A stretch of DNA of 64,000 nt. Source: an uncultured Prolixibacteraceae bacterium. Its GTDB lineage: Bacteria; Bacteroidota; Bacteroidia; Bacteroidales; Prolixibacteraceae. This document shows positions 25,215-34,048 of this stretch, one piece after another. The stretch is from NCBI GenBank assembly GCA_937915865.1, contig CALGIG010000083.1, positions 1 through 64,000 of the forward strand, given 5' to 3'. Each line of letters begins with the position of its first letter. Position 1 is the first letter of the stretch. Both the position numbers and the translations under genes were made by a program. The notes beneath the pieces are model-generated. The model was not told the origin of the DNA, did not search any database, and saw nothing but the letters and a program-made list of their open reading frames with translations.

Positions 25215-26432
25215 ATGAACTTACAAAACAACACAATCGTACACCTCGACCTCGACACTTTTTTTGTGTCGGTTGAACGGCTCCGTAATCCACTGCTGAA
25301 CGGGAAACCAGTTATTATCGGGGGACTTTCGGATAGGGGCGTGGTTGCCAGTTGCAGCTACGAAGCCCGGCAATTTGGTGTTCATTCGGCTATGCCCATG
25401 CGTATGGCGCTTAATTTATGCCACGATGCCACTGTTATTCGTGGTGATATGGACGAGTACAGTAAACGCTCACGCGAAGTAACCGAAATCATCGCCGAAA
25501 GCGCCCCCGTATACGAAAAAGCATCGATTGACGAGCATTACCTCGACATTTCGGGAATGGACCGGTTTATCGGGTCGTACAAATGGACGCACGAATTACG
25601 CCGCCGAATCATCAGCGAAACAGGTTTGCCTATTTCATTTGGTTTGTCGGTAAACAAAACGGTATCGAAAATTGCGACCGGCGAAGCTAAACCAAACGGC
25701 GAAAAGCAGGTTCCGCGCGATTTGGTGCAACCATTCCTGAACCCGTTACCCATCAAAAAAATTCCCGGCGTGGGCGACAAAACCCGTCAGCTATTGCACT
25801 CAATGGGTGTTTTTACCATTCACACGCTCAGCATCATTCCTCCTGAAATGCTTCAAAGTGCATTGGGCAAATCGGGAATCGATATCTGGAGAAAGGCCAA
25901 TGGTATCGATTTTTCGCCGGTGGTGCGTTATTCCGAAGAAAAGTCGATCAGTACCGAACGTACATTCGAAACCGATACCATCGATGTGCAGATGCTCGAA
26001 CGCCTGCTGATTGCTATGGTTGAGAAAATAGCCTTCAGAATGAGGAAAAAGCAAAAACTGGCTTCGGTGGTTACAGTAAAAATTCGTTACTCAAATTTCG
26101 ACACGCACACCTTGCAAAAGCAAATTGCCTATACTTCGTTCGATCATGTGCTGATGAGTACCGCACTCGATTTGTTTAGGCGATTGTACGAGCGACGAAT
26201 GCTCATCCGCCTGATTGGCGTCAAGCTGGGCGGACTGATTGGCGGTGTTCAGCAACTCGACCTGTTCGACAACAACGAGAAGATGGTCAAGCTTTACCTG
26301 TCGATGGACAAAATCCGCCTGCGCTACGGCTCCGACTCCATTCACCGCGCCTCGGGAGTCGAAAAGAAAGAAAAAGTTGTCAGTCGCAGAATTCAGTTGC
26401 AAACCGCACGATTTAAAGATGTTGAAATTTGA
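25215..26432 (+). CDS. Y-family DNA polymerase (DinB/Pol IV-like)
   Basis: A 405-residue translesion polymerase. Catalytic carboxylates are Asp12 (HLDLDTFF), Asp106 and Glu107 (SIDEHYLD); Phe17 is at the steric-gate position that excludes ribonucleotides. A helix-hairpin-helix region (KKIPGVGDKTRQLL) follows the fingers and palm, and the little-finger domain ends with a sliding-clamp binding motif QQLDLF (346-351). It has a strong Shine-Dalgarno. It is divergent from a LexA-like repressor and precedes a DnaE-type polymerase, as in mutasome cassettes. It may be either a DinB or an ImuB-like partner; intact catalytic residues favour an active polymerase. Confidence 0.9.
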   Translation: MNLQNNTIVHLDLDTFFVSVERLRNPLLNGKPVIIGGLSDRGVVASCSYEARQFGVHSAMPMRMALNLCHDATVIRGDMDEYSKRSREVTEIIAESAPVYEKASIDEHYLDISGMDRFIGSYKWTHELRRRIISETGLPISFGLSVNKTVSKIATGEAKPNGEKQVPRDLVQPFLNPLPIKKIPGVGDKTRQLLHSMGVFTIHTLSIIPPEMLQSALGKSGIDIWRKANGIDFSPVVRYSEEKSISTERTFETDTIDVQMLERLLIAMVEKIAFRMRKKQKLASVVTVKIRYSNFDTHTLQKQIAYTSFDHVLMSTALDLFRRLYERRMLIRLIGVKLGGLIGGVQQLDLFDNNEKMVKLYLSMDKIRLRYGSDSIHRASGVEKKEKVVSRRIQLQTARFKDVEI

Positions 26433-26444
26433 AGATTTGTTGCT

Positions 26445-26478
26445 AGTGGCTAGCGGCTGGCAGCTAGTCGCTTTTTTT
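26445..26478 (+). terminator. Intrinsic terminator between dinB and dnaE-like genes
   Basis: A 10-bp stem including two wobble pairs (26445-26454 with 26463-26472), an 8-base loop, and a T run to 26478. Its GCTAG-rich composition also resembles dispersed intergenic palindromes. Confidence 0.7.
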
Positions 26479-26519
26479 GAACTTGCAACCCGAATTTCGC
26501 AACTCACAACAATTCGAAA

Positions 26520-29456
26520 ATGTATTTAAACTGCCATTCATATTATAGTCTTCATTACGGAACGCTCAGTATTGGCGAGATGCTCGATCTGGCTACGCAA
26601 AATGGCATCGGAACCTTTGCGCTGACCGATATTAACACCACGATGGGCATTCCTGAATTTGCGATGGAAGCCCAGAAAAAAGGCATAAAACCCGTCGCTG
26701 GCTGCGAATTTCGGAACGACGACGACCTACTTTACATAGCCATTGCCCGAAACCACGAAGGGCTGAAAGAACTGAATGACTGGCAAACAGAACACAACCT
26801 TCAGAAAAAAAAATACCCGGCAGATGCTCCTGCATTCAACCATGTATACATTGTTTACCCATTAGGTCTAAAACCAGCTAACGGCTTGAATGAAAATGAA
26901 TTTACCGGCATAAAAAGCCGACAACTGAATAAACTGCTTACCTCTGAATACCGCAATTTTCCTGAAAAACTAGTTGTTTGGCAGCCGGTAACTTTTCAAT
27001 GTCAAACGGGCCGGTTTTTACACAAATCGTTGCGCTCCATTGCACACAATACACTCATCAGTAAACTACAGCCCAGCCAGTTTGCCGATGAGGCTGAAGA
27101 TATGGATTACCCAACTTTGCTGAACCAGTTCCGGAATTTCCCGGAAATCGTTGGCAATACACAAAAGTTGCTCGATAGTTGTTCTTTGAATATTGATTTT
27201 AAGTCGAATAAGAACAAGAAAATGTTTACCCAATCGGTTTACGACGACAAACTTTTGCTTGAGAAATTGGCGTTTGAAGGCATGGTTTACCGCTATGGAA
27301 AATGCAATGCCGAAGCCAAACGACGAGTGTCGCACGAGCTGGAGATTATTCATAAACTCGGCTTTTCGTCGTATTTTCTAATTGCCTGGGACATTATCCG
27401 TTATGGCATGTCTCGCGGGTTTTACCACGTGGGGCGCGGAAGCGGCGCCAACAGCATTGTGGCTTACTGCCTGAAAATTACCGATGTCGATCCGATTAAG
27501 CTCGACCTTTATTTCGAGCGTTTTCTGAATCCGCAACGCACCTCGCCGCCCGATTTCGATATCGATTACTCGTGGCGCGACCGTGAACACATTCAGGATT
27601 ATATTTTTAAGCGTTACGGGTATCAGTATACCGCCTTACTTGGCGCTACCACTACGTTTAAAGATCGCTCAATATTTCGTGAGTTAGGCAAGGTTTTTGG
27701 GCTTCCGAAAGAGGAAATCGATTTGCTGGCCGACAACCCTGATGACGTGCGAAACCAAAACCACATTACCGGACTAATTGGTTCGCTGGGACAAAAGATG
27801 ATGAATTTCCCGAACAACCGGAGCATCCATGCCGGAGGAATCCTGATCTCGGAAGAACCCATCACCTATTACACCGCGCTCGACTTGCCGCCCAAAGGTT
27901 TTCCGACCACGCAATGGGACATGTATATGGCCGAAGATCTGGGTTTCGAGAAACTAGACATCCTCAGTCAACGCGGCATAGGGCACATTAAGGATGCCGT
28001 TGATATTATTCTGGAAAACCGTGGCGAGAAAGTCGATATTCACCATGTCGAGCGTTTTTTCCAGGACGAACAAGTGAAATTTCAACTCCGGACTGCCGAA
28101 ACCAATGGCTGTTTTTACATCGAGAGCCCGGCCATGCGCGGATTACTCACTAAGCTACATTGTGATAATTACCTGACTTTGGTGGCCGCCAGCTCGATCA
28201 TTCGTCCGGGGGTGGCCAAATCTGGTATGATGAAGGAATATATTCAGCGGTTTCATTATCCTGAAAAAATAAAATACCTGCATCCGGTTATGGAAGCGCA
28301 ACTCAAGGAAACGTTTGGTGTAATGGTTTATCAGGAAGATGTGATTAAAGTAGCGCATTATTTTGCGGGGCTCGATCTGGCCGAGGCTGATGTGCTACGT
28401 CGCGCTATGAGCGGAAAATACCGATCGAAAATAGAATTTCAGCGTATTGTCGACCGGTATTTTTCGAATTGCAGAGAGCAAAATTACCCCGAAGAAATAA
28501 CCAAAGAAATCTGGCGGCAAATCGAATCGTTTGCCGGTTATTCGTTCTCGAAAGCGCACTCGGCTTCGTACGCAGTCGAAAGTTTCCAGAGCCTTTTTCT
28601 GAAAGCACATTACCCGCTCGAATTTCAAACGGCGGTAATCAATAACTTTGGCGGGTTTTACCGCACCTGGGTGTATTTTAACGAAGCCAAACGGCAGGGG
28701 GCTACCATAGAGCTGCCTTGTGTGAACTATAGCCGTAGCGAAACCCGCATCGTAGGGAAAACCATTTATACAGGATTTGTTCATGTACAAAACCTCGAAC
28801 AAAACACTATTCAGCAACTGCTCGACGAGCGAGCGCGAGATGGAAAATTTCTGTCGTTAACCGACTTTATCAGCAGGGTCAATATTTCAAAAGAGCAACT
28901 GGTCATTCTGATTAGGCTTGGTGCTTTTCGTTTCTGTAATAAAACAAAAGCTGAGCTTATATGGGAAGCCTATCTGCTTATCAACCGCCCTGCCCCGGTG
29001 GTGCAAACCCGTTCTATATTTCAACCCCAGGAACGTAAATACCAGTTGCCCGAATTTGAGCAACCATTACTGGCCGATGCCTACGACGAAATTGAACTGC
29101 TTGGTTTTCCGGTAACTTTAAGCCCGTTCGACATGCTCGAAACCAGTTTCAGGGGTGAAGTAACTGCAAAAAAGATGATGGAAAATGTAGGCAGGAAAGT
29201 ACGTATGCTGGGACGGTTGGTGGCTATTAAATATGTACATACCTCACGAAACGAAATCATGCATTTTGGAACATTTACCGATGTTCAAGGCGAATTTTTT
29301 GACACTGTACACTTTCCGCCATCTTTAAAACAATATCCTTTCAGGGGAGATGGTATTTACCTGATGCTGGGTAAAATTGTTGAAGAATTTGGTTTTCCGA
29401 GCCTGGAAGTTGAAAAAATGGCCAAGATGCCAATAAAACCAAATCCAAAAGCCTGA
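26520..29456 (+). CDS. DnaE-type DNA polymerase III alpha (DnaE2-like)
   Basis: A 978-residue C-family polymerase, shorter than replicative DnaE (about 1160). Active-site residues Asp347 and Asp349 are in PPDFDIDYS, and GRGSGANS (305-312) is the nucleotide-binding segment. The N-terminal PHP domain is degenerate: the HxH position reads NCH (4-6) and TDHG reads TDIN (36-39), so metal-dependent exonuclease activity is unlikely. It ends with an OB-fold-like region (about 900-965) and lacks the tau-binding C-terminus. Together with the upstream Y-family polymerase and repressor it fits an error-prone damage-response enzyme. Confidence 0.88.
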   Translation: MYLNCHSYYSLHYGTLSIGEMLDLATQNGIGTFALTDINTTMGIPEFAMEAQKKGIKPVAGCEFRNDDDLLYIAIARNHEGLKELNDWQTEHNLQKKKYPADAPAFNHVYIVYPLGLKPANGLNENEFTGIKSRQLNKLLTSEYRNFPEKLVVWQPVTFQCQTGRFLHKSLRSIAHNTLISKLQPSQFADEAEDMDYPTLLNQFRNFPEIVGNTQKLLDSCSLNIDFKSNKNKKMFTQSVYDDKLLLEKLAFEGMVYRYGKCNAEAKRRVSHELEIIHKLGFSSYFLIAWDIIRYGMSRGFYHVGRGSGANSIVAYCLKITDVDPIKLDLYFERFLNPQRTSPPDFDIDYSWRDREHIQDYIFKRYGYQYTALLGATTTFKDRSIFRELGKVFGLPKEEIDLLADNPDDVRNQNHITGLIGSLGQKMMNFPNNRSIHAGGILISEEPITYYTALDLPPKGFPTTQWDMYMAEDLGFEKLDILSQRGIGHIKDAVDIILENRGEKVDIHHVERFFQDEQVKFQLRTAETNGCFYIESPAMRGLLTKLHCDNYLTLVAASSIIRPGVAKSGMMKEYIQRFHYPEKIKYLHPVMEAQLKETFGVMVYQEDVIKVAHYFAGLDLAEADVLRRAMSGKYRSKIEFQRIVDRYFSNCREQNYPEEITKEIWRQIESFAGYSFSKAHSASYAVESFQSLFLKAHYPLEFQTAVINNFGGFYRTWVYFNEAKRQGATIELPCVNYSRSETRIVGKTIYTGFVHVQNLEQNTIQQLLDERARDGKFLSLTDFISRVNISKEQLVILIRLGAFRFCNKTKAELIWEAYLLINRPAPVVQTRSIFQPQERKYQLPEFEQPLLADAYDEIELLGFPVTLSPFDMLETSFRGEVTAKKMMENVGRKVRMLGRLVAIKYVHTSRNEIMHFGTFTDVQGEFFDTVHFPPSLKQYPFRGDGIYLMLGKIVEEFGFPSLEVEKMAKMPIKPNPKA

Positions 29457-29480
29457 AACAATACCATAATTTCCAAAACA

Positions 29481-29519
29481 AAAGATGCAGCCCCGGTTTT
29501 TACCTGGAGCTGCATCTTT
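29481..29519. terminator. Bidirectional terminator
   Basis: AAAGATGCAGC (29481-29491) pairs with GCTGCATCTTT (29509-29519), with extra inner pairs. It lies between the convergent polymerase and DUF3276 genes. Confidence 0.8.
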
Positions 29520-29579
29520 CACTGGTCTTCACGAAAAATCTCAAAATATTCAGTAAAATAACCTTATTCCCTGGTTAAA

Positions 29580-29990
29580 TTACGAGTTCAAGTCTTCAAA
29601 GTCGAGTTTAGTAAAATCTTTTGAATACTCAACTTCTTCAAATTCTTTGTTGTTAACTGGTACAGAACTTTCAATATCAGTGTGTTCGTTGTAATCAACA
29701 TCCTGTTGATTCTGATCAATGAAAGTTATTACTTCCTGCAAACCATCCATAAACTTGGCAAAATCTTCACGGTAGAGGAAAATTTTGTGTTTTTCAAAAT
29801 GGAAATTGCCGTCTTGTTCAAAACGTTTCTTGCTTTCAGTAATAGTCAAATAAAATTCATCTCTTCTAGTAGATTTTACATCGAAAAAATAAGTTCTTTT
29901 CCCAGCTCTGACAGCTACTGAATAAATTTCATCCCTGAAATTACTGTCATTTTCTAAATGATCCTCATTTCTTTCAAAGTCTTCCATCAT
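29580..29990 (-). CDS. DUF3276 PUR-alpha-like nucleic acid-binding protein
   Basis: A 136-residue protein of the DUF3276 family, which shares the PUR-alpha fold with Borrelia BpuR and eukaryotic Pur-alpha, nucleic-acid binding proteins. The core is residues about 18-92 (DEIYSVAVRAGKRTYFFDVKSTRRDEFYLTI followed by a helix with FEKHKIFLYREDFAKFMDGL). Both ends are acidic and probably disordered. It is monocistronic, bounded by a terminator. Likely a chromosome- or RNA-associated regulator; targets unknown. Confidence 0.82.
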   Translation of the reverse strand: MMEDFERNEDHLENDSNFRDEIYSVAVRAGKRTYFFDVKSTRRDEFYLTITESKKRFEQDGNFHFEKHKIFLYREDFAKFMDGLQEVITFIDQNQQDVDYNEHTDIESSVPVNNKEFEEVEYSKDFTKLDFEDLNS

Positions 29991-30253
29991 ACATTTTCAA
30001 TTGAATACCAATTCCTTTCATCAGCGCATCAATGTTTTTCATAATCTGATGTCTGTGTATGCAACTACAACAGTGAATTGGCCGGTTAGTCTATTTTCAA
30101 TAACGTTTAATTTAATTTTCAGGTCAAAAAAACTATTTCACCAAAATTAAAAAAAATATCTGATAAATACCATCAGGTGTTAATAAACACACTAACCTTG
30201 AAATGAGGCATTTGGAAATGGCGAGAAAAAAACTTCGTTCGTTCTATCAAAAA

Positions 30254-31069
30254 CTATTTTCCTGTATAATATTTCATTGCCTCTGGCAGAAAAGCTTTTA
30301 TTGCGGCTATCCTGTTTTCTTCAACTGGATGGGTACTTAAAAATTGTGGCACTTTAGAGGTTGAATTTGCGGCCATACGTTCCCAAAAACTAATCGCTTC
30401 ATTAGGGTTATATCCGGCCATTGCCATAAAAATCAATCCAAGTTTATCTCCTTCATATTCTTGCTGACGTGAATAAGGTAACATTACACCGTATTGGGTA
30501 CCAAGTCCGTAAGCTGTCATAAAAATTGATTGCGTTTCCTGTGGTTTGGTTTTTATTAATTCAGAAAGGGCTACACTACCATATTGCTGAACCAGTTGCT
30601 GGCTCATTCGTTCATTGCCGTGCCGGGCGACTGCATGTCCAATTTCGTGTCCCATAACAACAGCTACGCCTGCATCGTTTTTGGTTATGGGCATTATTCC
30701 GGTATAAAAGACTACTTTTCCGCCCGGCATACACCATGCATTCAATTCATTACTTTCAACAAGGTTGAAATCCCATTTAAAATCGGCAACCCGGTCTGCA
30801 AAACCATTTTCCTTTAAGTACTTCTCAACGGCAGCCGACATTTTAGCCCCAACCCTTTTAATTGTTGCTATTTGTTCTTGATTGGTCGATAATTTATTGG
30901 CTTTTAAGAAGTCGTTGTAGTTAGTTAAACTTAATTCGAGCATACTCGACTCAGGTACCAGGCTTAACTGCTTGCGGCCTACCAAAGGCACTGTTGCACA
31001 CGACTCGATTAGTAATAATGATGAAACCAGAATAATTTTTACGGCATTTTTAATAGGTGCATTTTTCAT
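30254..31069 (-). CDS. M48 family metallopeptidase lipoprotein
   Basis: A 271-residue zinc peptidase of family M48 (BepA/LoiP/Oma1-like). The lipobox places the lipidated Cys at residue 24 (LLIESC). The zinc-binding motif HEIGH is at 141-145 and the third ligand Glu is in EYEGDKLGL. The family degrades or helps fold outer-membrane proteins in the periplasm. It has no TPR domain, unlike BepA. It is transcribed alone; the folD terminator separates it from upstream genes. Confidence 0.9.
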   Translation of the reverse strand: MKNAPIKNAVKIILVSSLLLIESCATVPLVGRKQLSLVPESSMLELSLTNYNDFLKANKLSTNQEQIATIKRVGAKMSAAVEKYLKENGFADRVADFKWDFNLVESNELNAWCMPGGKVVFYTGIMPITKNDAGVAVVMGHEIGHAVARHGNERMSQQLVQQYGSVALSELIKTKPQETQSIFMTAYGLGTQYGVMLPYSRQQEYEGDKLGLIFMAMAGYNPNEAISFWERMAANSTSKVPQFLSTHPVEENRIAAIKAFLPEAMKYYTGK

Positions 31070-31160
31070 CTTTATAATTTTTCGTTATTCTATGTATTGT
31101 TTCCAATGATTAAAATAAATTTAATTGCTTTAGATCAACATATCTAAATTAAACAAATTC

Positions 31161-31189
31161 AATAAAAAAAGGTGCGTTTAGCACCTTTT
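31161..31189 (-). terminator. Intrinsic terminator of folD
   Basis: On the minus strand AAAAGGTGC pairs with GCACCTTTT around a 5-base loop (31167-31189), followed by seven U residues. Confidence 0.85.
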
Positions 31190-31213
31190 GATTTTTATGT
31201 TTTTTGCTCGTTA

Positions 31214-32080
31214 TTATCTTAATTTAGCTGCCAGCAAAGTATTTTGAAGTAACGAAACACGGGTCATTGGGCCAACACCGCCTGGTACAGGGGTAATGTA
31301 CGAACATTTGGGCGCAACTTCATCGAACTTGATATCGCCCTTTAATTTAAAGCCTGACTTTGTTTCGGTTGAAGGTACTCGCGTAGTACCTACATCGATA
31401 ACAATTGCACCTTCTTTTACCATATCTGCTTTAATAAATTCAGGCGATCCTAAAGCTGTGATTAAAATATCAGCCTCTGCACATACCTTGCCAAGGTCTT
31501 TTGTTTGACTGTGGGCCACGGTAACTGTTGCATTTATAGCTTTTTGCGACATTAATATGCTCATTGGCCGGCCAACTATATTGCTTCGTCCAACGATTAC
31601 ACAATTTTTACCTGATGTTGAAATATTATATCTTTTCAATAGCTCAACAATTCCGTAAGGTGTAGCCGACAAAAATGCAGGTAGGCCAAGCACCATTCTG
31701 CCCACATTTTCAGGAGTAAAGCCATCAACATCTTTTTTCGAATCGATTGCTTCAATTACTTTTTGTTCCGAAATATGTTTTGGTAAGGGCAACTGTACAA
31801 TGAACCCGTCAAGTTCTTCGTCGACATTTAATTCGGCAACTTTTGCAAGTAACTCGGCTTCAGTTACATCATTTTCGTATCTGATTAAGGTTGAGCGAAA
31901 ACCTACTTCGGCACAATCTTTAATTTTGTGGGCCACATAACTTTCGCTTCCGCCATCGTGTCCAACCAAAACAGCGGCCAGATGCGGGGCTCTTTTGCCC
32001 GAAGCAACAATTTGTTTTACTTCTTCTGCAATTTCTTTCTTTATTTCTTCTGAAGTCTTTTTCCCGTCAATTAAAATCAT
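31214..32080 (-). CDS. folD: Bifunctional methylenetetrahydrofolate dehydrogenase/cyclohydrolase
   Basis: A 288-residue FolD, which interconverts 5,10-methylene-, methenyl- and 10-formyl-tetrahydrofolate using NADP. Motifs: the catalytic lysine in GGSESYVAHKIKDC, DGFIVQLPLPKH, VGRSNIVGRPMSILM (dinucleotide binding) and the C-terminal PVPGGVGPMT. The start at 32080 (MILIDGKK) was chosen since the longer frame would overlap ffh. It lies 10 bases after ffh on the same strand, so the two are co-transcribed. Confidence 0.94.
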   Translation of the reverse strand: MILIDGKKTSEEIKKEIAEEVKQIVASGKRAPHLAAVLVGHDGGSESYVAHKIKDCAEVGFRSTLIRYENDVTEAELLAKVAELNVDEELDGFIVQLPLPKHISEQKVIEAIDSKKDVDGFTPENVGRMVLGLPAFLSATPYGIVELLKRYNISTSGKNCVIVGRSNIVGRPMSILMSQKAINATVTVAHSQTKDLGKVCAEADILITALGSPEFIKADMVKEGAIVIDVGTTRVPSTETKSGFKLKGDIKFDEVAPKCSYITPVPGGVGPMTRVSLLQNTLLAAKLR

Positions 32081-32090
32081 ATCTTGTTTT

Positions 32091-33422
32091 TTATCGTTTT
32101 GGACCAACGTTACCCATCATCCGGTTCAGGTTCTTACCCTGGGAAACAAATTTCATCATTTTGCGGGTTTCGGTAAACTGTTTAATCAGACGGTTTACTT
32201 CCTGTATGCTCGTGCCTGATCCGTCGGCAATACGTTTACGGCGCGAACCATTCAGTAAACTTGGATCTTCCCGCTCAGCAAATGTCATCGAATAAATAAT
32301 AGCTTCAATATGTTTAAAGGCATCATCCTCAATCTCAACATCTTTTAATGCTTTTCCCATTCCGGGGATCATCGCGGCCAAATCCTTCAGGTTTCCCATT
32401 TTTTTAATTTGCTGGATTTGCTTCAGAAAATCGGTGAAGTTAAACTGGTTTTTAGCAAGTTTTTGTTGTAGCCGTTTGGCTTCCTCTTCGTCGAATTGTT
32501 CCTGCGCTTTTTCGACCAACGAAACGATATCGCCCATTCCTAAAATACGATCGGCCATACGTTCAGGGTGGAAATTATCCAGTGCATCAAGCTTTTCTCC
32601 TGTACCAACAAACTTTATTGGTTTATCTACAACAGAACGAATTGAAAGTGCAGCACCACCACGGGTATCGCCATCGAGTTTTGTAAGAACAACACCATCA
32701 AAATCCAACCGGTCATTAAATTCTTTGGCTGTATTTACAGCATCCTGACCGGTCATTGAGTCAACAACAAAAAGAATTTCATGAGGTTTTACTGCATCTT
32801 TAACAGCAGCTATTTCGTTCATCATTTGCTGATCGATTGCTAAACGACCGGCGGTGTCGATAATTACAACGTCGTTTCCCTGCATCTTTGCCTGGCGAAT
32901 AGCTTCCTGAGCAATCTTAACAGGATTTTTATTGTCGTCTTCGGTGTAAACCGGAACTCCGATTTGTTGCCCAAGAACTTTAAGCTGTTCAATAGCTGCC
33001 GGACGATAAACATCGCCTGCGACCAATAAGGGGTGTCTTCCTTTCTTACTTTTAAGTAATTTGGCGAGCTTGCCCGAGAATGTTGTTTTACCTGATCCTT
33101 GCAATCCGGCAATTAAAATAATCGAAGGACTTCCTTTTAGGTTAATATCGACAAATTTACCGCCCATTAATTCGGTAAGTTCGTCGTGTACAATTTTAAC
33201 CATTAATTGCCCTGGTTTGATGGCGTTGAGAACATCCATCCCTAAGGCTTTTTTCCTTACATTTTCGGTAAACGATTTGGCTATTTTAAAATTTACGTCG
33301 GCATCAAGCAGCGCCCGGCGGACTTCCTTTAACGTTTCAGCAACATTTATTTCGGTAATTTTCCCCTGACCTTTCAGTAGTTTAAACGACCGCTCCAGCT
33401 TTTCGTTCAGATTCTCAAACAT
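32091..33422 (-). CDS. ffh: Signal recognition particle protein Ffh
   Basis: A 443-residue SRP54 GTPase that binds 4.5S RNA and signal sequences and delivers membrane proteins to FtsY. The N domain begins MFENLNEKLERSF, the G domain has GLQGSGKTTFSGKLA, DTAGRL and TKLDGD motifs, and the M domain is Met-rich and ends near MMGNVGPKR. The start at 33422 is chosen because the -7 box lies within the longer frame. It is the first gene of an ffh-folD unit. Confidence 0.95.
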   Translation of the reverse strand: MFENLNEKLERSFKLLKGQGKITEINVAETLKEVRRALLDADVNFKIAKSFTENVRKKALGMDVLNAIKPGQLMVKIVHDELTELMGGKFVDINLKGSPSIILIAGLQGSGKTTFSGKLAKLLKSKKGRHPLLVAGDVYRPAAIEQLKVLGQQIGVPVYTEDDNKNPVKIAQEAIRQAKMQGNDVVIIDTAGRLAIDQQMMNEIAAVKDAVKPHEILFVVDSMTGQDAVNTAKEFNDRLDFDGVVLTKLDGDTRGGAALSIRSVVDKPIKFVGTGEKLDALDNFHPERMADRILGMGDIVSLVEKAQEQFDEEEAKRLQQKLAKNQFNFTDFLKQIQQIKKMGNLKDLAAMIPGMGKALKDVEIEDDAFKHIEAIIYSMTFAEREDPSLLNGSRRKRIADGSGTSIQEVNRLIKQFTETRKMMKFVSQGKNLNRMMGNVGPKR

Positions 33423-33458
33423 ATCTATCAGAAATATTACATTTTGTAAAAACTTTTG

Positions 33459-33466
33459 CAAAAATA
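33459..33466 (-). promoter_or_regulatory. -7 element of ffh
   Basis: TATTTTTG on the minus strand, 36 bases before the ffh start. Confidence 0.55.
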
Positions 33467-33570
33467 TAAAAATATGGCATAGAGCCGTAAATCTGAAAAT
33501 TTAAAATAGTTGTTTGTTGTGGGTTACCTTTTGTCTGTTTTTAGGATTAAAACATATAGATAGAACAATT

Positions 33571-33576
33571 GGGAGG
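33571..33576 (+). promoter_or_regulatory. Strong Shine-Dalgarno of the 73-residue protein
   Basis: GGGAGG, 5 bases before the ATG at 33582. Confidence 0.65.
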
Positions 33577-33581
33577 GATGT

Positions 33582-33803
33582 ATGACGAGGGTAGAATTGA
33601 ATTATTTAGGATTAATTTTTGATTGTCCGGTTGGCTGTGAATTACCAAATTGTAGTTTTAGCCATATTCGCAAGTTTAAAATTGAGGAACGGTTAACATT
33701 TTACGAAAACTTGTCGGGGAAAGAAAGAAGCGCTTTGGTTGAAAAACATCATAAATGTATTACCCGCAGAGAAAAAAAGACCCTTTTTCACGAATCGCAA
33801 TAA
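33582..33803 (+). CDS. Small cysteine-rich protein
   Basis: A 73-residue protein I cannot assign to a family. Cys15, Cys19 and Cys24 with His28 form a compact cluster (DCPVGCELPNCSFSHI), and Cys59 near His56 and His57 lies further on, so metal binding is possible. The rest is charged and helical. It has a strong Shine-Dalgarno and is followed 15 bases later by a perfect terminator, so it is a genuine single-gene unit. It has no signal peptide and is likely cytoplasmic. Confidence 0.7.
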   Translation: MTRVELNYLGLIFDCPVGCELPNCSFSHIRKFKIEERLTFYENLSGKERSALVEKHHKCITRREKKTLFHESQ

Positions 33804-33818
33804 TGTAGATTAATGGGA

Positions 33819-33841
33819 GGGAGCCGGGAGGCTCCCTTTTT
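33819..33841 (+). terminator. Intrinsic terminator of the Cys-rich gene
   Basis: GGGAGCC (33819-33825), loop GGGA, GGCTCCC (33830-33836), then five T residues. Confidence 0.9.
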
Positions 33842-33858
33842 AGTTACTAATAAATATT

Positions 33859-33883
33859 CACTTCAATATACAATATTGAAGTG
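33859..33883. repeat. Perfect palindrome upstream of alcohol dehydrogenase
   Basis: CACTTCAATAT (33859-33869) and its exact reverse complement (33873-33883) are separated by ACA. Lies 165 bases before the dehydrogenase start. Candidate regulator site. Confidence 0.6.
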
Positions 33884-33896
33884 TCTTCTAAATATC

Positions 33897-33927
33897 TAAT
33901 ATTCAACTATGAATAGTCTGAATATTA
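33897..33927. repeat. Second, imperfect palindrome
   Basis: TAATATTCA (33897-33905) with TGAATATTA (33919-33927), and nested ACTAT/ATAGT inside. It shares the ATATT and TTCA elements with the first palindrome. Confidence 0.5.
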
Positions 33928-34048
33928 AAATTTAATAATTACATCTGTTGTTTGATCATTTTTGAATTGCTAATAATTCTTAACAGAAAAACTTAGTATT
34001 CAAACAAATGTTTTTTTTGCAGTTTAATTACAACTTAAATCATTTACC

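Noticed and set aside
26091..26507. 138-codon open frame on the minus strand inside dinB
   Set aside because: It lies fully opposite the conserved coding region of the Y-family polymerase, has no recognisable features, and arises from the codon bias of the real gene.
33859..33927. Insertion sequence ends
   Set aside because: The palindromes are adjacent, with no transposase, and no target duplication was seen.
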